64,000 nucleotides of DNA from Phellopilus nigrolimitatus. Its lineage: Eukaryota; Basidiomycota; Agaricomycetes; Hymenochaetales; Hymenochaetaceae. The position numbers were made by a program, and so were the translations under genes. The notes beneath the pieces are model-generated. The model was not told where the DNA came from. It ran no database searches and saw only the letters and a program-made list of their open reading frames with translations. Within the stretch, counting starts at the first letter, position 1, and each line of letters starts with the position of its first letter. Below, piece by piece: positions 1 to 11,448 of the stretch. Location of the stretch: assembly GCA_021029095.1 (NCBI GenBank), contig JAJOHG010000034.1:186001-250000 (forward strand), given 5' to 3'.

Positions 1-540
1 GACAAGAAAATTGGGATAGAGGGACTGGAGTCGTTCTGGGTCATGGCGATGCGAGTAGCAATGTAGGTCTCGGTGGTAGACACTAGACACTAGAGAAGGG
101 AGAAAACACGGAAGAAAAAAAAGGTCAGAACGGAGAGAGACGGGACGCACTTTGTTACACGGTAAACACGGGTATGAGAAAAGCGAAGACAATTTTGCAC
201 ATCGAGCCTGTTCGAGCCTGATACGAGGTCAAGCACGCCCTGGCATCTTATCTGGGGGGACTCTGGCGTAGCGGAGGAAAAAAAAAACAGGCGTGCGAGG
301 ACAGCGAGAGCGATGATCCAGAAGACACGCGCCAGACTTCGCCGACGAACATGTGGAGTTGTCAGTGACAGAGACGGCGAGGACGGCAACAGCGAGCACA
401 AGGAGTTTGACGGCGAGCAGGAGGCCGAGGCGGGAGGAAGTCGAAACCAAGTACAATTTGAAACCAAGTACGGAAGGACCCTAAACATGGGAATTTCTTC
501 TTACTTAATCACCCCTCTCGTCATCGTGGTCGTCGCCGCT
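1..540. other. window edge, no supported gene
   Basis: No convincing exon is visible. Small overlapping reading frames on both strands have no recognisable domain. The right end runs into the decayed SNF5 copy. Confidence 0.4.
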
Positions 541-2500
541 GCCGCTGCCATTCGTCGTTCCCACCGCCGCCCTCTTCCCTCGTCCCCGCTGCCGCCCAAC
601 AGCAGATGCAGTGCCAGGCAGTCGCCGCCGACAACGGAGGTTCTGGCGCAGTACCTGGACCTGTCTGTGGTCGGGCCAGGGATTGATGCTCAGCAGACGC
701 AAATGTCAGGACAGTCACCACTCGCCGAATCTGGCCGCGCAAATGGCTATGCAGCACATGAAAGGCACGCCCGTGCGTCCCAACGTGCCCATCGCCTCCG
801 TGACGGGAAGGAGCAGCGTCCCTGCTGTCCGGTTCGGCGGGGGGATGACGGACGTCGGTGGCGGCGTCCCGCCATTGCTGCCCGGTACACCTGTGCCGTT
901 GAGTCCTGGCCGCGGGCTCGCCTGCCGGACTTGCTGCGCCCGCCCATGTCCAAGGAGTGCTGCCCACAACGAGCTTGTCGTCCTCGAGCATCAGCCCTAC
1001 ACTCTCCGCCCCGGTGAATAGCGCCACCGCGCCCAGTGGCAGCAGCGCGGCGTCCACCACCGGCTTGCCGCCGCTTCCCGCGAACGTGCAGGTCAACCCG
1101 TCCGTGACGTGCATGTCGGCGGTGCCGCTCGCGCAGGCGCATCCCGGAGCTGTCCGCGGGCGAGATCCCGGAGATCCAGGAGTGGATGGTGCCGGACCGC
1201 GCGTACGAGGCGCGCTTCCGCGGGATGGCCAGGTGCGCGAAGGCGGAGCTCGCTGCGGAGCCTGCAAGCATGCGCGCGCGCTGGTGGGAGAATAATGTGC
1301 TGGTCGAGGCTGGGGTCGCCGTGCGCCGTCGGAAGGAGAAGTTTGATCTTGTACACCCGCACGTCCCGGGCTCGTGCGAGGGCGGCAGTAAGAAGGCGAG
1401 GAGTCGCGAGAGGTTGAAGGTGCCTGGGAAACTAAAGCTGGGCGAGGCGAAACGCGTGGAGCAGCTCGCTCTCGAGTTCTATGTCAAGCACCATAAATAT
1501 TGCGATACGTTTGTGTAGAACTTGAATGGTGCGAAAAAATAGCAGTCTCATTCTGTTCTCTTTTGCTGATCTCGCTTATTATTGTTGCTGGCAGACCCGG
1601 TCGTAACGCCCGAAGCCTTCGTGCAGTCGGTCATAGACGACTATGGCCTCTCCTCGAGCTATCACGCAACCATCGCCAAGTCGATACAGAAACAGCTGGC
1701 CAGCAACGACGTGTCCGTCGCACCTACAGAAAGCACGCCGGAAGTTGCGCGCGGGTCCCTGCAGGGCCCCGACACGGAGTGGTGGGCGTCCTGGCGGAAG
1801 CATCTGCGCAATAAGGATAGCTACGTCCGCACGCACGCGCTGTCGCAGAGCGTGCCGGAGCCGCAGGGCCACGCGGAGAAGCGGCTCAAGTTCGCGTCGG
1901 CGGAGGATGCAGCGAAGGACACGCGGGCGTCGCACAATGAGGACTCGTTGGTGGACGTCGAGATGACTGAGGTCAATGAGGATAAGATGTACGAGGAGAT
2001 GCGGATCATCATCAAGGTATGCTCTGATTTCGTCAACTGAAAAGCGATACACGGGGGATTTATTATTGGTCGGCTTTTGCAGCTCGATATCACCGCGGGT
2101 GAAATGAAGCTAGGACATTGAAAATGCGGAAGCCTATGCCGGAGCAGTTCCCGGAGATCTACAGCAGCTATCCCGGACTCGCTGGAGAACTCAAGCAACT
2201 GTCGTTTTTTCATTCTTTTCGCAGCAATTTTCTTACTATTTCCACAGAGATGCCCACATAATACGAGAACAAGGCAGTACCTACCAAAAGTCTCTTTTCC
2301 TCGTCGGGCACCCTTCCGATGGACCAGCAATCCAGGATGACGATCTACGCATGTCCTTCCTGCCATTGGTCGCGCCCGTTGCGCGCTCCGTCGCCCAGAC
2401 ACAATCGTGCCAGCCGATCGTCAACTGTCTCAGCGACGGCGAGCTCGATTGGCTCAACAAAGGCGGGCTCGTTTCCGCCATTCCTATGACGTTTTATTTT
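540..2500 (+). pseudogene. SNF5: SNF5/SMARCB1-type chromatin remodelling subunit, decayed copy
   Basis: SNF5 proteins are core subunits of SWI/SNF and RSC nucleosome remodellers and carry two SNF5 repeats. Recognisable pieces lie in order but in different frames: an N-terminal linker around 740-910, the pre-domain segment with IPELSAGEIPEIQEW (about 1145-1190), repeat 1 at 1430-1690 and repeat 2 at about 1985-2440, ending in DDDLRMSFLPL. The conserved TFVWNLND of repeat 1 reads TFV-stop-NLN, because TGG has become TAG at 1516-1518. It is followed by a normal donor (about 1528) and an acceptor just before 1595, after which PVVTPEAFVQS continues. Repeat 2 has a frameshift near 2115-2125 (EQFPEIYSSYPGL is in another frame). 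The C-terminal part is missing after about 2470. Introns are retained, so this is a genomic duplicate and not a retrocopy. It cannot encode a full SNF5. Confidence 0.85.
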
Positions 2501-2539
2501 TTCTCGGAAAAGCGAGTGGTACGTCATACTCAGTGTGCA

Positions 2540-3378
2540 GTGTAGCTCAGCTTCGCCTAATTAGGTCGTCGTCGCCTCGTCTTGCCGTATTTGCACTCGC
2601 ATCCGCATCCTTCCCTCCCGCGCTTGCTTTCCTCTCATCACCCACCACCATCCAGACGACGACACGACACCCCCGAGCGCGCACACCGTGGGGGCTTGCG
2701 CATCTGTCCAGGGCCGCACAGATAAGGAGCGCTCCGAGGAAATTGACAGACAGATCAAGGAGGACTCGCTCAAGTTATGCAAAGAATGCAATATCCTCTT
2801 GCTGGGTGCGTTTGCTTTGGTCTTCGATTTCATTTCGGACCCGCAGCTAACTACGCCCCGCCCCGCCCCGGCCTTCCCCGCCTATCCCCGCGCGCCACCA
2901 GGCTCCGTTGGGTCCGGTAAGTCAACGATCGTAAGGCAGATGAAGATCATTCACCAGTCATGCTCGCGATACGCAAGCTGAATGTCGACCCAGTGCTTCC
3001 CACGAACCGCGTGTACGCGAATGTGATCCTCGGCTACAAGCTCGACGGCTCCGGCGCGGGCGTAACGGTGCGGCATTTGGTGAAGACGTCGCGGGTGCGA
3101 TCGACGCTGTGGGCAGACCCGATCATCTCGCGCATCATGGACCGTAGCAGTGAGTTCAATTTGATGGACAGCGCGTCGTCTTTCTTCATGCGAGGTCGCA
3201 CGATTCGGGCACGCGAACTACGTGCCCACACGGCGGACGTGCTCCGCGCGCGCACACCAGAAGAGCATCGACTTCGTCGAGACGCGCTTCAACATAGGCA
3301 AGCTCAGCATACACATGTTCGACGTCGGTGGCCAACACTCCGAGCGCAAGAAGTGGATACACATTCGCGTAGATAGAC
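2540..3378 (+). pseudogene. heterotrimeric G-protein alpha subunit, 5' fragment, broken
   Basis: G-alpha subunits are GTPases that relay signals from seven-helix receptors. The N-terminus GACASVQ (lipidation motif) is followed by ERSEEIDRQIKEDS, an intron at 2806-2901, and the P-loop region GSVGSGKSTIVRQMK. The expected ATG at 2688 is GTG. After KIIHQ about 25 residues normally present before NVDPVLPTNRVYA are missing. The helical domain [22 protein letters not shown] is clear but frames shift near 3200. The switch II region [16 protein letters not shown] is the last recognisable segment, and the sequence then diverges at about 3365. The G4 (NKxD) and G5 motifs are absent. The copy begins with what looks like its own 5' UTR directly after the truncated SNF5 copy. 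Clearly non-functional. Confidence 0.88.
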
Positions 3379-3379
3379 A

Positions 3380-3831
3380 TGATGTACATACATAACCGTG
3401 AAAATAAACAGTTGACTGAAGAAAAGTGAAAGTGTTCGAACTTCCTGTTTGTTTTGCAGGGCTACGCTATATGCAGACCAACCCCCGAGCAGGATGTCAC
3501 TCGTCGTGCTCCGAAAATAATTAACTTACCACTGTCAGATATGCATTTTCCCTAAATCAGCGCATAATATACATGTATACTAAAGCGGATGGTACAAAAA
3601 AAGAGGAATCATAACTTGCCATGCGCAGCAATGGCCCACAACCAAAGTCCGAAAAATGTTCGATGACGAGTCGTTCGCATATAACAAAGGAATTCAGATT
3701 CACCGACGACTCACAAGCATCACGGAAAAGTGGTGGATAAGTACATACATTGAGATACATGTTTCAAGAAGGAGAAAAGAGAGTATTTAACATGGTCTTA
3801 AAGCAATATGTGTAAAGCAAGCCTTCCTTCC
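3380..3831. other. intergenic, A/T-rich
   Basis: No exon seen. This stretch separates the pseudogene pair from the 3' end of the coiled-coil gene. Confidence 0.4.
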
Positions 3832-5569
3832 TTAAGCAAACATCGCCTCGATCTCGTGCTCGAAGATGACAGTTGCCTTCGATATAACAGACCTCTCCAA
3901 CTGACCCGACCCACCGCCTGGCTTCTCATTTCCAGTAACTCGCATAAGACCCAGTTCTGTAGGACATAAGATGCGAGATCGTTCCTTGACCTCACCTTGG
4001 GCCTTTGCGATCCTGTCGTCAAAGTCGTCACCGGGACGAACGAAGATGAGCTTGTAGTCTGTGGAAAGAATAGATTCCTTCGTTTTTTCCGCGATAGTGG
4101 CGGCCTGTCTCCATAAGCGTTCTAGGTCTCCTCTGAGTTGTTCCTTGCTAGATTGAGGAGACGAATTGAATTGTGCGCCGGACGCTCGCAGAATGTCGAT
4201 AATGAACTCCAAGGAACCTGACGCCAATGCTTCGTAGTCGGTTTTCAATCCACCCCGAAAATGTTTAGTTCCGAGAGCTCGCCAGCGTGCTGCGACAGCT
4301 TGCATTTCTGGAAGACAAACCATAGTCAGCACTGTCAAAATACTCAGGAAGACAATGAACCTTTGTGGTGGATGGAGCTATAGAGCTTCCAGAAATTGCT
4401 TCCAAAACTATCGGTCTGGCTCGGTACTAAGAAAGGCCATCGTTTTATAAATCCGTAAAGGTCGTGTACCAGAGTAGCTTGTATGGCTAGCTGGACTATT
4501 GTTGGATCCTCGCTATGGGTTTTAGATCTGAGAAAGTTGACGAATGGTGCACCAATGACACTCGCAAGGAAACTTAAAAAATGGAATTCGTCATTGTCCC
4601 TCGGAGGTCCTAACGCATCCTTTCCGAAAGGGAGGATTTCGCCGCATTTATCAGCTATTCCGACCACTAACTGGTTAAGATCGCTGACTAGTGAGACAAT
4701 CTCATCTCCCGGTATTTCATCGTACTTCGATAAGAAGGTTTCCGCGGTGCTATACAGATACATTCGTCAAGCGCATTCACTTGATAAAGAAACAGATTAG
4801 CATACCGAAGCTCGGAGGTACGAGTATCCAGAAGTGATGACTTCTGTTCAAGCTCTTTTTCGAGCGCCCCGAACCGAACCACCAGATCGCCAAATTGGTG
4901 ATTTACGCGCCGTGTTTCGTCATTGGCATTTTCCATTGCCACCTTGTGCCGTTCGGCTGCCTGCCTCGCCTTCCCAAAGCTGTGCTCAATACCCTCTTTG
5001 AGCTGAGCATTTTCTTCCTCCAATTCTGCGACTTTATCAGCCAAGATGAAAACACTCTCTTCCGCCAACGCTCTGGATCTGCTAATTTCGCTCTTCCCGT
5101 CTTCAAAACCCCTCTCTACTTTCCTATCCGTTTCCTGTTTGACTCCCAAAAAATAGTTTATCAATGTTTGGATGCACCCTCGATTCTGTGGTTCTTCACG
5201 AGGTGCTGCAGGTTGGCTGTCATTTCGAGATGAATTTGAGCTGGTATGGTTCCGCCGAGTAGACGGTGAATATTTGTCCAAGCTCGAACGGTGCCGGCTT
5301 CCATGCTGAATGTGGCCAGCTTGGGGAGCTCCGAAATTCGTATCCTCAGAAGGAATGCGGGTGGTAGATGTGTCACCTCTTGCTCTACCTTCGCTATGTG
5401 AGCGAGCGGCACCATGACGTCGGTTCGTTTCAGTGTAAGATTGCCTTCGAGTAATAGTGGAGCGTCCGTTCCGGGCTACATCTTTCTTCGGTAAATTGGC
5501 CGGCAGATTCGGTCCGGAGAAACGCGTACCTGCACTTGGCGAATCACGAGACTGGGGGTCTGTCGCCAT
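3832..5569 (-). CDS. coiled-coil hypothetical protein, 542 aa
   Basis: Family not recognised. Exons are 5569-4806, 4749-4361 and 4307-3832, with introns of 56 and 53 nt and canonical GT/AG ends. The sum is 1629 nt, an intact frame. Residues 1-130 are polar, basic and low complexity (many S, R, T, N). Residues about 150-250 form a coiled coil rich in E, K, A and L (LADKVAELEEENAQLKEG). The C-terminal two thirds are helical without membrane segments or a catalytic motif. The start is the first ATG of the long frame. The intact splice pattern argues for a live gene. A cytoplasmic or nuclear scaffold is possible but is inference only. Confidence 0.8.
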
Positions 5570-6809
5570 TTAGGAAGCGTCTTGGAAATCGTAACCTCCT
5601 TATCAATACGATATAATCGTTGTATTTGGGATTCGGTACGTACTACACTTGAAGTCGCTGCTGTTCTATATCTCAGTGCAGCAATGTTCCGTATCAGTTC
5701 CCAGAGCCTTTCCCGACTCGCAAAAAGTCGCGAACATAATAGATAAATAGACAGGAATTACAAACGGACATAAGAGCTCACTCTGGGCTTCCTATGAATG
5801 CAGGAGGGGTGTGTGCGCTCCCTTTCCAGCGGACCGCGAAGATCAGAATGGGACCGATTTGGTTGATGCAGCACAACAAGTACAAATGTGGCTCGCGCAG
5901 AGAATATTGAGTTCACGAGACGGTCGCAGCTCGCGAGATACTTGGACAAAGTACTCAGTAATAGGAGTAACTTGATGGAGTGCAGCAGGTAAGAGGTAGA
6001 CGAGCGATGGGCGAAGCTGAAGCAAGGCGGCAAAGTCGTGTTCGAGCCTGCCAGGTAAGTCCCGAAACTTAATCATATTCAGTGAGGGGGCTTCTTATTT
6101 AGTCTATTCATAAGTCGACCCAGCATGTGGCATGGGGGCTTTTTGTAAAGATTTGCAACATAACCGCGAAGCCCATGAGAGATGAAATCTCGGAAAACGC
6201 CTCGACAGACGATATATGTAGCTTTCAAAACCTAAAGCGAGTTCTTGGACTAACATTTTGCTGGTTCTCGTACAATAAGGTTGTCCTGCCACTGACCACT
6301 GTATTCCAAACGGCCATACCTGAAATGAATGCTCGTTCGATAATCTCACGAGCTGCCTTCCGTACGATCAGGACCGGCCGGCACTGCAGACAGCGTGCTA
6401 CACTAACTGATTGGTATTCACAATTTGCTGGCTCCGAAGAGAAATAGCCTGCTCTAGAGTAAGCTTCCGTGCCTGTTTGTAACTCTAATCTATTGATTTG
6501 TTCTGACTTGTGTAGGCAGCGCCGTATTTGACATAAAACCGACTCCCACATCTCGACGAAGACCGCCTTAGAGTGTGGTGAGTACAAACTGTAGAAGTTA
6601 AAGCTGTGTATTGGACACATGCACGATGTGAAAGCCAAATTCGAGCCTGGCAAGTCCCGGAACCTTATTGTACGAGAACCAGCTGAATGTCTTGTCTTTG
6701 CTACTGTACATATGAAACACGATGTTAACTACTGTACACAATTTCGGATAATTGAAAGGCATTGAAATACAGTCCCGGGAAACAAAAGTTATTTTGTCAT
6801 CCGTATATC
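5570..6809. other. intergenic with inverted repeat arms
   Basis: No gene is supported. A 23-nt core is present in opposite orientations at about 6260-6284 and 6660-6683. A weaker third copy lies around 6040-6075. Small reading frames on both strands show no domain. Probably a transposon remnant. Confidence 0.4.
6256..6687. repeat. imperfect inverted repeat, about 35-nt arms
   Basis: The left arm (6256-6290, containing CTGGTTCTCGTACAATAAGG) is the reverse complement of the right arm (6649-6687, containing CCTTATTGTACGAGAACCAG). The arms enclose about 360 nt. No TA or other target duplication is obvious at the arm edges, so these may be internal repeats of an old element. Confidence 0.6.
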
Positions 6810-8919
6810 TCATTCGTACCGCATAATGTATACAAAGCCCGTGCACAACCCCAATATGATCGTGCCCTGCGCCTGGTCGATGCCGATATGGCATACCTTA
6901 CTCAGATCGATCTCCGGCGGGACGTCGAGCGTGCGCACATCCGTGTCATTAGAAAGGTACCCGAAGCCCTCCGCAGTGCGATCCGCATCTACGGGAGGGA
7001 ATGTCACGAAGCGCAGCCGCTTGTCGTCACTCCCGAAGTGAACATACTCCAGCCAGACCGCACACCCGAAGTCGACCGCGATGAGCGGGATGACGTGCAC
7101 GCCGTCACCATCCTCGATGAATTCGTCTTCTGGTTGCGCGTCGGGCCCGTGCTCCGGGGCAGGAGCGTCGTTCGCGACATTCGCAGTATCCGCAGCTGGC
7201 ACGTCGGCATTGCCTGTAACACCAGCATCGACACCGGTACCTGCATATACGTCGGCAGCTGCCAGTTCTGCGAACGCGCCGATAGCCGGATCCTCCATCA
7301 CTGCCGCATTCTCCTGCACGAAAGCGGGTGCCCCTCCCGGCAAGACATGCGGGAAGCAGACAATTTCGAACGGCTCACGGACATACCACCAGCGAAGTTG
7401 CTCCGTCCGGAGAGGAACGCTGAAGTAATGCTGCGCGATAGTGAAGAGGTGCGTTCCCGGCGGGGGCTGGTCGGGCGGGAGCTCCGCAGGATCGTCCGGA
7501 TCCGGGTCGGGCACGCGTTTGGTGAGGAGGATTATCGTGCAGCTCCGCCGGCGGATACCTTCCGCGTGCGGAAGCGTCGGCCACCACTGCCGCACGAAGT
7601 GCGCACTCTGTGATGCATAGCGTCCGAATGGATGGTGGTTTCGTTTGAAGGGGTGCACTATTGCACGTGGAGGAGGAACGAGGGAAGGTCTCATCGATGT
7701 CGGTGGATGGAGAGATCCAAGTGATTGGAGAAAAGAATACGGATAGAAGAATTGGAAGCCTCTGTCTTCCTCTTCTTCCTGTAATTCTTCGGCGTGAATG
7801 ACAACGTTTTCTGGGTCGTAACCGATGCAGGACCATTCGCGTAAGGGATCCTATCCAGTTAATTAGTTGACTCTATTATCCGAAAGCGAGCGCACGATAG
7901 AATGCTCACACAAGGTATGCCCGTGTTCAAAAATACATAAACAGGTACTGCCCAATCCATTAACACGTACAAACCCAGAGTATTCGTAGATTCAATCCAT
8001 ATGTAGGCCGACAACAGCCTTCGTAAAGGATCTAGAAGATAGACGCTGATAACGTGACCAGGAAAATAGAAAAATGATAGTTGGGAGAAGGAGGGTTTAC
8101 TGGGAAGATTGCCGTCGACCTCAGATGGGAATGACAACGCCATCAGTTGGCAGTCCGTACCGTTCCTGTGTCAGACGACACGTTAGTCCACTTGGGTCCG
8201 AAGAACAACTCTGGCACACTCACCCAGTTAAGACCCGCTTGGCCATAGCAAAATATACGATCCTTTCTTCAAATTCGACACGACACTTCCAGATCTCCCA
8301 GTCCGCGCCAGAATGCCATTCTGCGACGCATTCGCCTTTGACTACATCCCAACACATCACTTTGCCACCCTTTGTGCAGCACAAGGTATATTTTGACGTG
8401 ATCGGCGACAGCCATACAATGTCTTCATCTTTGGGTGCAGCAATCGTTTTGTAAGGGACGATTAGCTTCGGACTCCGCTTGGCCCAACTGTGCTGGAGGC
8501 GACGGCCGTGTCGTACAAGTTCAGACAGTGCTGGAGTATTGAGCTCCCATATCCGCTGGAACCCGTTCACAGGTAGCGGTTGGCACATGTCAAGCATGTT
8601 AGCTGCGAGCTTCAGCCATATGGATCGAGATCGGGCGAAATCTCGAAGAGATCTGCAAACCTGTAGCACAACGAAGTTCAGCATGTCGACAGCAAACAGA
8701 CTGTTATAAAAAATAGTTTACCTTCTCCAACGTCACTATTTCGTCTGCCTCAAGCAGCTCAGCAATATTCAAGAGAATATCGAAAGGCAAGGAAGATAGC
8801 GAGCGTCGCTGAGTCATAATAAGCGACATAGATGGACGGGCAGGACTCCGATCATATAGTTGACGTGAGAATGCGTTAGGATGGCCTCCGGGCCTCTCGT
8901 AAAGGGCGCTATCAGACAT
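6810..8919 (-). CDS. F-box protein, 643 aa
   Basis: Exons are 8919-8722, 8660-8224, 8165-7910 and 7850-6810, with introns of 61, 58 and 59 nt. Total 1932 nt in frame, starting at the ATG of MSDSALYERP. Residues about 40-85 form an F-box (LSSLPFDILLNIAELLEADE, then VCRSLRDFARSRSIWLKL). F-box proteins bind Skp1 in SCF ubiquitin ligases and recruit substrates. The remaining 550 residues, with short beta-rich segments such as DEDIVWLSPITSKYTLCC and GKVMCWDVVKG, resemble the propeller-like C-terminal regions of the large Agaricomycete F-box families. No substrate can be inferred. The last third is proline/acidic rich. Intact by sequence. Confidence 0.87.
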
Positions 8920-9669
8920 CTCAAGCAATATGTAATTTGTGAGGGAGATTCGTCGTCACGAAGCAAGGTTTTGGAATCAGTTCTTTCGATCTCGTCGAAG
9001 ACAATGGTCCAAGTTCTGTAAATCAGATTTGTTGATGGTGGTTAGAGTCAAGTAAGAATATTACATGCAGTTAGTTTGAGCGAAAGCAGGTTCAGAGGAG
9101 GCAGGAGAGGAATGCAAGCAATACTCATGAGCGAGATGGCAAGACGGCTATGACATGGACTCCGACTCCGAAGCTTCAACCGAAAGCATGGGAGTATTGA
9201 TTACGCGATACGAGAGTCACGTCTCAGTCACGTCTAGATCGCGTGTCGATGGTTTTGTCTTTCTTTATCTCGTACTTCCACTATCCGCGTGCAAGGACAA
9301 ATCTTAAATTCAACCTTGAGCCCCTACTGAATAATTGAAGACGTTACAGTCTTTGCCTGCCTTACTTGACTTGGACTTCTTGCAGAACCTGCCGCATGCA
9401 GGTGAGTCAACTTGAGTTTTGCAGCGTAGTCCGGCTGCGTATTTTCATTGTTCTTAAAATTTTGACTCATCAGTCTTAAGTGACCATCAAAGAGAGAAAA
9501 AGCACGCCCGAATAATACAAATCGTGAGTCAACAGCAGGTCAATTGACAAATCTCGGAGCTTCGGTCACTTCAAGAGACATTCTTGTATCAAATCCTCAA
9601 GGGTCCAAAATCTATTCTATAAGTACTGGCGACATTCTCAACGTATTCATGACACCCCAAAGATCTACG
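8920..9669. other. divergent intergenic region
   Basis: It lies between the divergently transcribed F-box gene (-) and 2OG oxygenase copy 1 (+) and should hold both promoters. No additional exon is supported. Confidence 0.4.
9618..9627 (+). promoter_or_regulatory. TATA-like box of 2OG oxygenase copy 1
   Basis: TATAAGTACT lies 43 nt upstream of the ATG at 9670. The same ten bases lie upstream of paralogue 2 (52258-52267, minus strand). Conservation in otherwise diverged flanks suggests a core promoter element. Confidence 0.45.
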
Positions 9670-11114
9670 ATGTCGAAACCTACCAAAGTTCAACTCAAAA
9701 CTCTTAAGTCTGCATTCGTGAATAACAAGCCCCCTTACTGCGCTGGGAGTTTTGCCCTTCCACTCGAGTCGTTTACTCTCTTCTATGGCAAAGACGAAAA
9801 TGCTCGGTGAGTGGGTAGGCATTCTAGCTCGATGAGAGATTAAGCATGTTCGTTTTAGGCGCATCAATCTTGCGAATGCGTCTGTCGACCAATTGAAGCA
9901 TCTAGTGGAAGCGTGTGATCCAGCAACCCTCGGACTTGACCAGAAAGACGTCCACGATGAATCCTACCGAAAGGCCCTCAAGTTAGACGGATCCAACTTT
10001 GCAACCAAATTGGATGTCGTACGGTCTGGTCTTGTTGATTCGATTCGCAACGATTTGCTGGAGGGTGACAAAGGCAGACGGTCCATCTCAGCTGAACTCT
10101 ATAAGCTCAACATTTATGGTATGTTTTCTCTGCCTCTCGGCTTCTAGATTTGACCTTTACCTTTTTTCGTCAGGTAAGGACTCGTTCTTCCGAGCGCATC
10201 AGGATACGCCGCGTGGCGCAAATATGTTTGGCTCGCTTGTCCTTGTTCTCCCAACCCCACACGAAGGCGGCTCTCTTGTTTTACGTCACGAAGGGAAGGA
10301 ATGGTCCTTCGACTCAGCCAAGGTGCTTGCAGAGCAGCTGTCGCCGTCCATTGGCTATGTTGCATTCTTCAGCGACGTCGAACACGAAGTCCTGCCAGTC
10401 AAGTCTGGCCACCGCGTGACCATCACTTACAACCTTTATTTCGGTGACGGTGAGATAGCGACAGGAATTAATGGCCTTGGCGCATATGAATCTTCAGTAA
10501 AGGTCGCACTTTCTGGACTTCTGCAGGACCCGACCTTCTTCCCCGAGGGCGGGTATCTCGGCTTCGGTCTGCGCCACGCGTATCCGCTCGAGACGAAACA
10601 CAATAAGGAGAAGCTATCCGTGCTGAAAGAGTGCCTCAAGGGCATCGACGCGACGGTCATGAAGGCTTGCACAGACCTTTCTCTCGATACATCCCTGAAG
10701 CTTCTCTATGAAGATAGTAAAGCAGAGGTGCTCCTGGATGACTATGTGCCCTTAGAGCACTGGGTTGTGTACGAAGATAGCGAAGCCCTTTGGTACGATC
10801 TGTGGAAAAACTATAAGGGTGTGTTGGTCAGGCCATCCTCGTACGACAAGGACAAATTCGAGCCCGACATTAACCTTGTATGGGTTACGGAAAGAACACT
10901 TTACAACCAACTCAAGCTGTACTTCGGCGCGTATGGAACGGATCGTCGACGTCGTACACTTACGCTCAGTTCTGCCTTAATGTCGAAGTGGGGCCTCATG
11001 GAAAGCGAGAGACAATTGCGTAGACTGCAGAGGATGTCATCAACGAATGGAGTGGACTGTAGGAACAAGATTTGCTGGGAAATGTTATGTACCGAGTCCA
11101 CATATATAAGCTAG
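9670..11114 (+). CDS. 2OG-Fe(II) oxygenase family protein, copy 1 (C-terminus frameshifted)
   Basis: Exons are 9670-9806, 9859-10118 and 10174-11114, with introns of 52 and 55 nt; 445 aa as read. Exons 1 and 2 have exactly the lengths (137, 260 nt) of the paralogue at 52.2 kb. Iron and 2-oxoglutarate ligands of the prolyl-4-hydroxylase-like fold are visible: H141-x-D143 in FRAHQDTPR, distal H203 in SDVEHEV, and R213 in SGHRVTITYNLYF. Such enzymes hydroxylate or otherwise oxidise substrates using O2 and 2-oxoglutarate; the substrate is unknown. The start is set by alignment with paralogue 2. Near 10936 one base is missing relative to the paralogue. In the other frame the shared tail YTYAQFCLNVEV...GPHGKR would end at a TAG at 11021-11023. 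The catalytic core is upstream of this lesion, so activity may survive. Confidence 0.83.
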
Positions 11115-11448
11115 ATAGTTTTCTGGCGGCTACCAGTATGCCTAATCGAATGTAATGTTCGCTGACGAATTTCCCACACTTTAAATGTCAGTCATCGCAA
11201 CAAGCGTGAATCTTGATTCTTCTACATCAAATCGCAATCGAAAAGATATGCGTTCCAAAACCAGCCAAATTATACACCGAATCGAATATGTTGCCAACTT
11301 CGGTTACATTGTGAATGCCTACTTCTCGGTATCATTAAGTAAGTTGCAAGTGTCGAAGTGATATCAACCCAAGACATATATAATCTGTTGCCACGCCCTG
11401 CTCCGGTAGCTGACTCTGACCTACATACAAACATATATTGATATAATA
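11115..11448. other. convergent intergenic region
   Basis: It lies between the 3' ends of the 2OG oxygenase (+) and the Hsp70-like gene (-). Nothing coding is seen. Confidence 0.4.

Noticed and set aside
6225..6653. 142-codon minus-strand ORF between inverted repeat arms
   Set aside because: Low-quality composition, no domain, overlaps repeat arms; probably noncoding element DNA.
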